DNA of 64,000 nucleotides from contig NZ_BBQZ01000002.1 in NCBI RefSeq assembly GCF_000974805.1, forward strand, positions 248,001-312,000, read 5' to 3'. The position numbers and the translations under genes are program-made. Below are positions 23,677-31,973 of the stretch, one piece after another. The notes under the pieces were generated by a model. The model was not told the origin of the DNA. It worked only from the letters and a program-made list of their open reading frames with translations, and ran no database searches. The number at the start of each line of letters is the position of its first letter. Within the stretch, counting starts at the first letter, position 1. Source of the stretch: Demequina salsinemoris (GTDB lineage: Bacteria; Actinomycetota; Actinomycetes; Actinomycetales; Demequinaceae).

Positions 23677-25902
23677 GTGAAGCACGCCTGGATACGACCA
23701 GTCCTCGTCGTCCTCGCCATCGTCGGATGGCTCGGAGTCGGCGGCGTGGGAGGACAGACCTTCGGGAAGCTGTCGGACGTGCAGGAGAACGACTCGGCCG
23801 CGTTCCTGCCCGCGAGCGCCGAGTCGACCGAGGCTGCCGAGGCACATGCGGGCTTCGTGCAGTCGGACTCCGTCCCCGCGCTCCTCGTCGTCGAGGGAGG
23901 CTCCGCTGAGGACGTCGCCGCGGTGCAGGGCTTCGTCGACGACCTGCTTGAGGAGCCACTCGAGGGCGACCCCGACGGCAGGACGGTCGGCGATGTGATC
24001 CTCACAGGACCGGGCGGGCTCGGGCCGCAGGCCACGGCGTCGGACGACGCGGAGGCCACGCTCGTGACGTTCGCCGTCGATGCGGACGTCTTCGCGGAGC
24101 AGGTGGGCGAGGATTCGTTCGCGACCGTGTTCGTCGACACCGTGCGTGCCTCGTGGGAGGAGGCCGACCTCGGCCTCGCGGGGTACCTGACCGGGCCTGC
24201 GGGACTCGTGGCGGACCTGTCAGAGGCCTTCGCGGGCATCGACGGCATCCTGCTGCTCGTCGCCCTCGCGGTGGTGCTCCTCATCCTGCTGATCGTCTAC
24301 CGCAGCCCCGTGCTGCCGTTCCTGGTCCTCGCGACGGCGATGCTCGCCCTGACGGGGGCGATCATCGCGGTCTTCGCCCTCGCGGACGCGGACGTGATCA
24401 CGCTCAACGGCCAGAGCCAGGGCATCATGTTCATCCTCGTCGTCGGAGCGACCACCGACTACTCGCTGCTGCTCGTCGCGCGCTACCGCGAGGAGCTGCT
24501 GCGCACCAGGTCCCCCTACGCCGCGCTGGGGACCGCGTGGCGTCGGTCTCTCGAGCCGATCGCGGCCTCCGCGGGCACCGTCGTGCTCGGACTGCTCGTG
24601 CTGCTGCTGAGCGACCTCAAGTCCAACTCGTCGCTCGGCCCCGCCGGAGCGATCGGCATCGTCGCATCGTTCCTCGCCGCGCTCACTCTCCTGCCCGCGC
24701 TGCTGCTGATCGGAGGGAAGCACGCGCGAGGTGTCTTCTGGCCGGCCATGCCTCGCTATCGAGGGGACGACGCGCCGGCCGACCCCGTGCACGCCGACCT
24801 GTCTCCCGAGGAGCGCGAGAAGGTCACGGCCGCGCTCGAGACCAAGGCCGGTGTGTGGGGCAAGGTGTCCCGCATGGTCGATGCGCGTCCGCGCGTCGTC
24901 TGGGCCGCGGCCGCGGTGGGGCTCGCTGTCTTCGCGGCGATGCTTCCCACATTCCAGTCCGGCGGGCTGGGGGAGCGGGACGTCTTCCTAGGCGAGGTCG
25001 AGTCGATCGAGGGCTTCGACGTCCTCGAGGCGCACTTCGACGCGGGAGCGACATCACCCATCCGCGTGATCGCCTCCGTCGACGAGGCCGATGCCGTGCT
25101 CGCCGCCGTGTCCGATGTCGAGGGCGTCGACGAGGCCTACCTGCTCACCGCGTCCGTCGCGGCGGGAGCGCCCGCAGGCGTCGTGCCCGGCGAGGAGCCG
25201 CTCGTGGTCGACGACCGCGTCGAGATCGTGGCGGTCACCCAGGTCGCCGCGTCGTCCGTCGAGGCCACCGAGATCGTCGCCGACGTGCGCGAGGAGGTCC
25301 ACGCGATCGACCCGTTCGCGCTCGTGGGCGGTCAGGCCGCGGAGACGCTCGACACGCGACTGACCTCGGAGCGCGACCTCCGCGTGATCCTGCCCACGAT
25401 CCTCCTGGTGATCCTCGTGGTGCTGATGCTCCTCCTGCGCGCGGTCGTCGCGCCGGTGCTGATCATCCTCGCCAACGTGCTGAGCTTCGCCGCCACGATG
25501 GGGCTGTCGGCCGTGGTCTTCAACCACGTGTTCGGGTTCCCTGGGACCGATCCCGCGGTCCCGCTGCTCGGCTTCGTGTTCCTCGTCGCGTTGGGCGTCG
25601 ACTACTCCATCTTCCTGATGTCCCGTGCCAGGGAGGAGTCGCTCGTGCACGGCAACCGGGAGGGCATGAGGCGCGCGCTCGCGGTGACGGGCGGCGTGAT
25701 CACCTCGGCGGGCATCGTCCTCGCGGCGACCTTCGCGGCGCTCGGAGTCATCCCTCTGATCTTCCTCGCGCAGATCGCGTTCATCGTCGCGGTAGGCGTC
25801 CTGATCGACACGTTCGTCGTGCGATCGCTGCTGGTACCTGGGTTGGTCACCGACGTAGGCCGGGTCTCGTGGTGGCCCTTCCACAAGGGCATCGCCGACT
25901 GA
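23677..25902 (+). CDS. MMPL/RND-family membrane transporter
   Basis: Large exporter of the actinobacterial MMPL family, 741 residues, likely moving lipids or hydrophobic compounds across the membrane using the proton gradient. It has the expected two repeats: TM1, an extracellular domain (about 35-185) and a helix bundle with TTDYSLLLVARYREE, then a second extracellular domain and a bundle with GVDYSIFLMSRAREE. The Asp-Tyr pairs in both bundles are the proton-relay residues. GTG 23677 follows GAAGGAGAG. It faces away from lipB and has no lipid-synthesis neighbours, so the cargo is unknown. Confidence 0.92.
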   Translation: MKHAWIRPVLVVLAIVGWLGVGGVGGQTFGKLSDVQENDSAAFLPASAESTEAAEAHAGFVQSDSVPALLVVEGGSAEDVAAVQGFVDDLLEEPLEGDPDGRTVGDVILTGPGGLGPQATASDDAEATLVTFAVDADVFAEQVGEDSFATVFVDTVRASWEEADLGLAGYLTGPAGLVADLSEAFAGIDGILLLVALAVVLLILLIVYRSPVLPFLVLATAMLALTGAIIAVFALADADVITLNGQSQGIMFILVVGATTDYSLLLVARYREELLRTRSPYAALGTAWRRSLEPIAASAGTVVLGLLVLLLSDLKSNSSLGPAGAIGIVASFLAALTLLPALLLIGGKHARGVFWPAMPRYRGDDAPADPVHADLSPEEREKVTAALETKAGVWGKVSRMVDARPRVVWAAAAVGLAVFAAMLPTFQSGGLGERDVFLGEVESIEGFDVLEAHFDAGATSPIRVIASVDEADAVLAAVSDVEGVDEAYLLTASVAAGAPAGVVPGEEPLVVDDRVEIVAVTQVAASSVEATEIVADVREEVHAIDPFALVGGQAAETLDTRLTSERDLRVILPTILLVILVVLMLLLRAVVAPVLIILANVLSFAATMGLSAVVFNHVFGFPGTDPAVPLLGFVFLVALGVDYSIFLMSRAREESLVHGNREGMRRALAVTGGVITSAGIVLAATFAALGVIPLIFLAQIAFIVAVGVLIDTFVVRSLLVPGLVTDVGRVSWWPFHKGIAD

Positions 25903-25964
25903 GCGAACCCGATCCGCCCTGTGGAGAACCGACGCCGCAGGACACGCGGTGACAGCCTGGCCCC

Positions 25965-27392
25965 ATGGACAACGGGGGCGAGGTCACTCAGCTCAGGCGC
26001 ATCGTCGGGGTCGGCGAGGCGGCGTACGTCGCTGCCGGCGCCCGTGCCGAGGTGGTGCGCGCGCTTGCCGTGCCCGAGCTGCGAGCTCCCGACAAGGTGC
26101 TCATGCAGGGCGAGGCGGTGGTCGCGCTCATGCCCCTCACCGAGGGCGCCACGCTCGGGGACGTCATCCGCGCGACCGGACCGCTGTCCGCGGGCGGCTG
26201 CGTGTGGGTCGGCACCCGGGTGGCGAGGGCGCTCGCGCGTCTTCACCGCGCTGGCATGGCCCACGGCGCCGTCGAGGCGGACAACGTCGTGATCGAGTTG
26301 GGCCACGCGGTGCTTCTCGACACCGGCTCGGGAGTGACGTCCGCGACCCAGTCCGACGACGTCGCGGCCCTCGGACGCCTGCTGCGCGTGTCCGTCAGGG
26401 ACGGCGACGCGGATGTCATGACTGCGTGGACGAATCCGATGTCCGCCGCGGACCCGGCGGCCAGGCCGACCGCGGCCATGGTCGCTCGGGCGCTGCCAGG
26501 CGCCGCGCAGGAGCGTCCCGTCGCGTTGCCGGGGCCGTCCGTCGCGTCCCGCATGCGCGACAGCGTGGGCGGGGTGGGTCGGGACGACGTCATGGGTCCG
26601 GGAGCAGCGGGCGCCCCTGCGCGATCGGTCGAGCGGGACGTTCGGGCGCCGGCTGCCGCCGCGCGGAGGGGTCCGGGGGCGCGGCGCGACCCTCGCTCCG
26701 ACCACGCGGGCGCGCCGTCGGCGCCGCCCTCAGGCCCGTGGGCACGGCTTGCAGGGAGCCTCGAGACGACTCCTCGCCGGCTCGCCGGCCTGACGGGGCT
26801 GGCGGGCGCGGCGGTCGTCGCGAGCGGAGCGGCCGTGTGGCTGCTCATGGGCGCGGGCGCCGCCACCGCGGAGGATGCCTCGGCGGCGGCCGGGGCTGCC
26901 TCGAGCGCGACTGCTGTGCCCTCGGCGTCTCTCGATGTGGGTCAGAGCTCCGCGGCGAAGGGGGCGGCGGAGGAGGTCGAGGAGGCGCGCGCCCAGGCCG
27001 TCGATGACGGCCAGGCGACGATGGAGGATCCCGCTGACGCCGCGAGCACGCTCACCGAGCAGCGCTTCGCTGCGCTGGCCGACGGCGATGCGGCGGCCCT
27101 CATCGCCACCACGGCGCCAGGATCGACGGCGCGGGCCAGGGCCGAGGATCAGGCGGCAGCCGTCGAGGCGGGAGGGCTTGCCTACGAGGGCCTCTCGGTC
27201 AGGGTCGAGTCCGCAGAGGTCGGAGACGCCGATGAGGATTCCGCGACGGTCGTGCTCACGTACATCGCGTCGCCGCACACGGTCGTGATCGACGGGGAGC
27301 GAAGCGACGTGGAGGCCGCCCGCGAGACGGTCGAGCTCACGATGGAGGCGATCGAGGGGAACTGGCTTGTCAGCTCAGTGAGCGAACGATGA
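25965..27392 (+). CDS. Membrane-anchored protein-kinase-like protein (pseudokinase)
   Basis: A 475-residue protein with a short kinase-like domain (1-180), a low-complexity Ala/Pro/Arg linker (about 185-280), one transmembrane helix (about 283-305) and an extracellular C-terminal domain (about 350-475). The catalytic loop reads HGAVEADN (100-107): Asp of HRD and the following Lys are missing, only the Asn is kept, and the DFG site reads DTG (119-121). Catalysis is therefore unlikely. It resembles the pseudokinase MviN/FhaA-partner type or a degenerate PknB-like sensor. Start inferred at ATG 25965 with no ribosome site. Converges with and overlaps the next gene by 18 bases. Confidence 0.75.
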   Translation: MDNGGEVTQLRRIVGVGEAAYVAAGARAEVVRALAVPELRAPDKVLMQGEAVVALMPLTEGATLGDVIRATGPLSAGGCVWVGTRVARALARLHRAGMAHGAVEADNVVIELGHAVLLDTGSGVTSATQSDDVAALGRLLRVSVRDGDADVMTAWTNPMSAADPAARPTAAMVARALPGAAQERPVALPGPSVASRMRDSVGGVGRDDVMGPGAAGAPARSVERDVRAPAAAARRGPGARRDPRSDHAGAPSAPPSGPWARLAGSLETTPRRLAGLTGLAGAAVVASGAAVWLLMGAGAATAEDASAAAGAASSATAVPSASLDVGQSSAAKGAAEEVEEARAQAVDDGQATMEDPADAASTLTEQRFAALADGDAAALIATTAPGSTARARAEDQAAAVEAGGLAYEGLSVRVESAEVGDADEDSATVVLTYIASPHTVVIDGERSDVEAARETVELTMEAIEGNWLVSSVSER

Positions 27393-28271
27393 CGCGATCC
27401 ACTGCGCGGCGTCCTCGATGCGCGGGTGGTTCCACTCGAATCCGAGCCGAGTCAGGACGTCAGGCACCGCGCGCTGCGAGGACAGCAGGTCCTCGGCCGC
27501 GGGCCCCGCGGCGAGGCGCATCGTCCACGCGGGGACGGGGAGCCCCGGCGACCTGCCCAGCGCCGTCGAGAGCGCCGTGATGAGGTCGCGGTCGCGCACG
27601 GGGCTCGGTGCGACGATGTTGGAAGGCCCGTGGTGGTCGGACGTGAGGTGGAAGACGATCGCGCGCACCGCATCGTCCAGCGAGATCCACGAGTGCCAGG
27701 TGCTGCCCGCGCCCAGCTGCGAGATGAGTCCTCGGCGCACGAGCGGGAGCAGGCGTTGGGCGAAGCCACCGGTCGGCGCGAGGACGAGCCCCGTCCGCAG
27801 CGCGACGACGCGGGCACCTGCGTCCGCTGCGGGCGTCGCCGAGGACTCCCACGCGGTGCAGATCTCGGACAGGAAGGTATCGCCGGGCTCCGATCGCTCG
27901 GAGAGCCGCTCCTCGCCTCGCGAGCCGTAGTAGCCCATCGCCGACCCCTGAAGCAGGGTCGCGGAGGGGTTGGCCTCGGCGACCGCCTTGGCGATCGTGG
28001 TCGTCGAGTCGACGCGGGACTGGAGGACGACCTTCCTGTAGGCCTCGGTGAGTCGACGGTCACCGATCGAGGCGCCGGCGAGATTGACGATCGCGTCGGC
28101 GGAGGCGACGACGTCCAGGTCGATCGCGCCGCCTGCGGGGCTCCAGGACGACTCATGATCGCCCCGGGCCTGACGCCGCACGAGGGCGACCACATCGTGG
28201 CCGCCCTCGTGCAGTGCAGAGGTGAGCGCCGTCCCGATGAGGCCCGAGGCCCCGGAGATGACGACTCGCAT
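27375..28271 (-). CDS. TIGR01777-family NAD-dependent epimerase/SulA-like protein
   Basis: Extended short-chain dehydrogenase-type protein of 298 residues. The nucleotide motif SGASGLIGTAL is near the N-terminus, and the C-terminal DUF1731-like segment has PAWTMRLAAG and LGFEWNHP. Family members include YfcH and chloroplast GC1; enzymatic activity is unclear. It lies six bases after the sucB stop and is probably co-transcribed with it, the same neighbour relation as in mycobacteria. The 3' end overlaps the pseudokinase gene convergently by 18 bases. ATG 28271. Confidence 0.88.
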   Translation of the reverse strand: MRVVISGASGLIGTALTSALHEGGHDVVALVRRQARGDHESSWSPAGGAIDLDVVASADAIVNLAGASIGDRRLTEAYRKVVLQSRVDSTTTIAKAVAEANPSATLLQGSAMGYYGSRGEERLSERSEPGDTFLSEICTAWESSATPAADAGARVVALRTGLVLAPTGGFAQRLLPLVRRGLISQLGAGSTWHSWISLDDAVRAIVFHLTSDHHGPSNIVAPSPVRDRDLITALSTALGRSPGLPVPAWTMRLAAGPAAEDLLSSQRAVPDVLTRLGFEWNHPRIEDAAQWIASSFAH

Positions 28272-28277
28272 GGTCGG

Positions 28278-30005
28278 TTAGAGGTCGAGCTCGGACTCGA
28301 ACTCGCCGGCCTCCACGATCTTCTTGACCGTCTGCAGGAAGCGAGCGGCGTCCGCGCCGTCGACGATGCGGTGGTCGTAGCTGAGCGGGAGGTAGGCCAT
28401 CGGGCGGATCGAGATGACGTCCTCGCCGTCCGGGCCCTTGACGACGACCGGCTTCTTGACGATCGCGCAGGTGGCGAGGATGCCGACCTGGGGCGCCGGG
28501 ACGATCGGGGTGTCGAACAGCGTGCCGCCCGAGCCCGTGTTGGTCACCGAGAAGGTGCCTCCGGAGATCTCGTCCGAGCTGAGTCCGCCGTCGCGCGCCT
28601 TGGTGGCGAGGTCGACGATGCCCTTGGCGTGGTCGACGATCGTCTTGGAGTCGGCGTCCTTGAGCGTCGGGAGCATGAGGCCCTTGGGGGTGTCCACCGC
28701 GAGCGACAGGTTGACCGTCGGGTGGTAGACGATGGTGTTGTCCACGACCGACGCGTTGAGGAAGGCGTGCTCCTGCAGCGCGATCGAGACCGCACGGGTG
28801 AAGAACGGCAGGAACGTGAGGTTCACGCCGTGCTTCGCGGCGAAGGCGGACTTGCTCTTGGCGCGCAGCGCGAAGATCTTGGTGCAGTCGACCTCGACGA
28901 CGGAGGTGAGCTGCGCCATGCCGTGCAGCGACTCCATCATCTTGTCGGCGGTGATCTTGCGGATGCGGGTCATCTTGACCGTCTGACCGCGCAGCTCGGA
29001 TACCTCGACCTCGTTGGCCGAGGATGCTGCGGCGGGAGCGGCCGCGGAGGCTGCGACAGGAGCGGCAGCCGCGGGCGCCGGGGCGGCCTCGGCTGCGGCG
29101 ATCACGTCCTCCTTGCGGATGCGTCCGCCCACGCCGGTGCCGGCGACGGCGGCCAGGTCGACGCCGCGCTCGGCCGCGAGCTTGCGGACGATCGGCGTGA
29201 CGTAGCCCGAGCCACCGACCGGGGCGGCCGCGGCAGCGGGAGCCGCAGGAGCTGCGGGGGCGGGGGTGGGAGCAGCAACGGGCGCCGGAGCAGCAACGGG
29301 GGCCGCCGCGACAGGCGCGGCGGGAGCCGGAGCAGCAACGGGAGCGGGTGCGGGTGCGGGTGCGGCAGGCGCGGGGGCCGGGACTGCCGAGGCGTCACCG
29401 ATGCGGGCGAGGACCGCGCCGACCTCGGCGGTCTCGTCCTCGGGGACGACGATCTCGAGGAGCGTGCCGGCGAACGGCGCGGGGACCTCGGTGTCGACCT
29501 TGTCGGTGGAGACCTCGAGCAGCGGCTCGTCGGCCTCGACGGTCTCGCCGACCTCCTTGAGCCAGCGGGTGACGGTGCCCTCGGTGACGGACTCGCCGAG
29601 TGCGGGCAGCGTGACCTCGCGGCCACCGGCGGCGGGTGCGGCGGCAGGAGCGGCAGCGGGCACCGGTGCGGCGATGGGCGTCGGGGCGACGGCCATCGGC
29701 GCGGGCGCGGCCGGGGCCGGAGCGGCCTCGGCGACGGGAGCGGCAGGCGCCGGCGCGGCGGCCTCGGAGGCGTCGCCGATGCGGGCCAGGATCGCGCCGA
29801 CCTCGACCTCGTCGTCCTCGGCGGCGAGGATCTCCAGGACGGTGCCGGCGACGGGCGACGGGATCTCGGTGTCGACCTTGTCGGTCGACACCTCGACCAG
29901 GGGCTCGTCGACCTCGACGGTGTCGCCGACGTTCTTGAGCCAGCGGGTGATGGTGCCCTCGGTGACGGATTCGCCGAGCGCGGGGAGCGTGATGTCGTTG
30001 CTCAT
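28278..30005 (-). CDS. sucB: Dihydrolipoyllysine acyltransferase E2, two lipoyl domains
   Basis: Core acyltransferase of the pyruvate/2-oxoglutarate dehydrogenase supercomplex of actinobacteria (SucB/DlaT type), 575 residues. Two lipoyl domains carry lipoyl lysines K43 and K169 in TDKVDTE motifs, separated by Ala/Pro linkers. A peripheral-subunit-binding domain follows at about 268-303 ([15 protein letters not shown]), and the catalytic domain from about 345 to the end contains the HRIVDG active-site motif. Located between the TIGR01777 gene and lpdA, 24 bases downstream of the latter, forming an lpdA-sucB operon. Lipoylated by the LipB/LipA pair encoded nearby. Confidence 0.95.
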   Translation of the reverse strand: MSNDITLPALGESVTEGTITRWLKNVGDTVEVDEPLVEVSTDKVDTEIPSPVAGTVLEILAAEDDEVEVGAILARIGDASEAAAPAPAAPVAEAAPAPAAPAPMAVAPTPIAAPVPAAAPAAAPAAGGREVTLPALGESVTEGTVTRWLKEVGETVEADEPLLEVSTDKVDTEVPAPFAGTLLEIVVPEDETAEVGAVLARIGDASAVPAPAPAAPAPAPAPVAAPAPAAPVAAAPVAAPAPVAAPTPAPAAPAAPAAAAAPVGGSGYVTPIVRKLAAERGVDLAAVAGTGVGGRIRKEDVIAAAEAAPAPAAAAPVAASAAAPAAASSANEVEVSELRGQTVKMTRIRKITADKMMESLHGMAQLTSVVEVDCTKIFALRAKSKSAFAAKHGVNLTFLPFFTRAVSIALQEHAFLNASVVDNTIVYHPTVNLSLAVDTPKGLMLPTLKDADSKTIVDHAKGIVDLATKARDGGLSSDEISGGTFSVTNTGSGGTLFDTPIVPAPQVGILATCAIVKKPVVVKGPDGEDVISIRPMAYLPLSYDHRIVDGADAARFLQTVKKIVEAGEFESELDL

Positions 30006-30029
30006 GAGTGTGGGGTTCCTTCTGTCGAA

Positions 30030-31415
30030 TCAGTCGTGGGCGTGCAGCGGCTTGCCGGCGAGCGCGAGGTGGGCCTCGCCCAGGGCCTCGTTCTGGGTCG
30101 GGTGCGCGTGGACCAGCGGTGCCACGTCCTCCGGGTGCGCGTCCCAGCTGACGATGAGCTGAGCCTCGCCGATCTGCTCGCCGACGCGGGCGCCGAGCAT
30201 GTGGACGCCCACGACCGGGCCGTCGACCACGCGGATCAGCTTGATGAAGCCCGTGGTGCCCAGGATCTGGCTCTTGCCGTTGCCGCCGAGGTTGTACTCG
30301 ACGGTCGCGATCGCGTCCGCGCCGTACTTCTCCGCTGCCTTGGCCTCGGTGAGGCCGACCGAGGCGACCTCGGGCTCGCAGTAGGTGACGCGGGGGATGT
30401 TCGACTCGACGATCGGCTGGGGGTTCAGGCCCGCGATCTGCTCGGCGACGAAGATGCCCTGCTGGAAGCCGCGGTGCGCGAGCTGGAGGCCGGGGACGAT
30501 GTCGCCGACCGCGTAGATGCTGCCGACGCCCGTGTGCAGGCGCTCGTCGGTGAGGACGAAGCCGCGGTCCATGTTGAGGCCCTGCTGCTCATAGCCGAGC
30601 GAGGCGGTGCGGGGGCCGCGACCCACCGCGACGAGCAGGATGTCGGCCTGCTGCGTGGTGCCGTCCTCAAGGGTGACGGCGACGCCGTTGGCGTCCTGCG
30701 TGACGGACTGGAAGCGCTTGCCGACGGTGAAGCCGATCTTGCGCTTGCGGAACGCGCGCTCGAGGCCCTTGCTCAGGGACTCGTCCTCGTTCGGGGCGAG
30801 GTGCGGCAGCGCCTCGATGATGTGGACCTCGGAGCCGAAGCTCTTCCACACGGACGCGAACTCGACGCCGATGACGCCGCCGCCGAGCACGATCGCGGAG
30901 CCGGGGACGTAGTCGAGGTTGAGGGCCTGGTCGGAGGTCATGACGCGGCCGCCGATCTCGAGGCCGGGGAGGGAGCGCGCGTACGAGCCCGAGGCGAGGA
31001 CGATGTTCTTGCCGGTGTAGCGCTCGCCGCGGACCTCGATAGCGTCGGGGCCGACGAGCGTGCCGTGGCCCTCGATCATGGTCACCTTGCGGGACTTGAT
31101 GAGGCCCTGGAGGCCTTTGTAGAGGCGGTCGATGACGCCCTGCTTGTAGGCGTTCACGCCGTTCATGTCCACGCCGGTGAAGGTGGTGCTCACGCCGATC
31201 GACGGGCCGTGCGCGGCGGTCTCCGCGACCTCGGCCGCGTGCAGCAGCGCCTTGGTCGGGATGCAGCCGTTGTGGAGGCACGTGCCGCCGACCTTCGACT
31301 CTTCGACGAGGCCGACCGTGAGGCCGAGCTGGGCGGAGCGCAGCGCCGCGGCGTAGCCGCCGGAGCCGCCTCCAAGGATCAGTACATCAAACGAGCGCGG
31401 GGTCAACTCGGACAC
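30030..31415 (-). CDS. lpdA: Dihydrolipoyl dehydrogenase (E3)
   Basis: FAD-dependent disulfide oxidoreductase that reoxidises dihydrolipoamide on E2 with NAD+. 461 residues. The FAD-binding GGGSGGYAAA, the redox disulfide in GGTCLHNGC, the NAD-binding GGGVIGVEFAS, and the C-terminal His-Glu pair in HAHPTQNEAL are all present. GTG 31415 is chosen because AAGGAG lies about nine bases upstream; the frame is open a little further but without a ribosome site. First gene of the lpdA-sucB-TIGR01777 unit. Confidence 0.96.
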   Translation of the reverse strand: MSELTPRSFDVLILGGGSGGYAAALRSAQLGLTVGLVEESKVGGTCLHNGCIPTKALLHAAEVAETAAHGPSIGVSTTFTGVDMNGVNAYKQGVIDRLYKGLQGLIKSRKVTMIEGHGTLVGPDAIEVRGERYTGKNIVLASGSYARSLPGLEIGGRVMTSDQALNLDYVPGSAIVLGGGVIGVEFASVWKSFGSEVHIIEALPHLAPNEDESLSKGLERAFRKRKIGFTVGKRFQSVTQDANGVAVTLEDGTTQQADILLVAVGRGPRTASLGYEQQGLNMDRGFVLTDERLHTGVGSIYAVGDIVPGLQLAHRGFQQGIFVAEQIAGLNPQPIVESNIPRVTYCEPEVASVGLTEAKAAEKYGADAIATVEYNLGGNGKSQILGTTGFIKLIRVVDGPVVGVHMLGARVGEQIGEAQLIVSWDAHPEDVAPLVHAHPTQNEALGEAHLALAGKPLHAHD

Positions 31416-31508
31416 TATTCGTTCTCCTTGTAAGGATGTCGGTACGCCCCATCTTGCCACCTGGCGCGCTTCGTGCGAACCGGGGACGCGGTGACCTAGT
31501 CTGGGTGC

Positions 31509-31847
31509 ATGTCCTTCCTGTCCAGGATCTTCGGCTCGCGCAAGGCGGCGAGTCCCGAGTCGGGTTCACAGTCCCGCAGCGCTCAGGCGCAGACGATCGC
31601 CCATTTCAAGGAGTTCGCGGCCTCTCGCGAGGGCTGCGAGGCGTTCATCGAGCCCGCGACGCGTGTGACGCAGACGACGATGGTCCTGGTGGCAGGCTCG
31701 GGGGAGTGGACGCGTCGCAAGGTGCCGGACGAGGTCGCCGCCCGCAAGGTCGCCACCCAGCTCGGAGTGCCCGCGTTCGACGTCAACCTCTCCGGTTATC
31801 CGTCGCGCATGCGGGAGTGGAACGAGACGCATCGCAAGCCGCTGTAG
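31509..31847 (+). CDS. Conserved actinobacterial hypothetical protein
   Basis: A 112-residue soluble protein of unknown function. The first 30 residues are Ser/Arg-rich and probably flexible; residues 31-112 form a compact-looking domain with FIEPATRVTQTTMVLVAGSGEWTRR and end in SRMREWNETHRKPL. I recall similar small proteins divergent from lpdA in other Micrococcales but know no assigned role. The promoter is a clean example of the local leaderless type: TAGTCT (31497-31502) exactly six bases before ATG 31509, no ribosome site. Codon composition is normal for the region. Confidence 0.75.
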   Translation: MSFLSRIFGSRKAASPESGSQSRSAQAQTIAHFKEFAASREGCEAFIEPATRVTQTTMVLVAGSGEWTRRKVPDEVAARKVATQLGVPAFDVNLSGYPSRMREWNETHRKPL

Positions 31848-31973
31848 CGGTCGCGGGATCGGCTCGGGGAGGGCAAAGCCCTTCAAATCTCCCGGTGATG
31901 GTCGATTACCAGGTCACACGGGGTTCGCGAGTAGCATGGCGGACACGACACCCGTCGATCGGAGCGAGTCGCC

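Noticed and set aside
29266-30162. Ala/Gly/Ser-rich plus-strand frame that looks like a repetitive surface protein
   Set aside because: It is the antisense reading of the Ala/Pro linkers and lipoyl domains of sucB.
27426-31433. Very long plus-strand open frame (1335 codons) opposite TIGR01777, sucB and lpdA
   Set aside because: It is the antisense of well-recognised genes; repetitive Val/Arg/Asp/Gly composition is the usual artefact of GC-rich DNA without stop codons.
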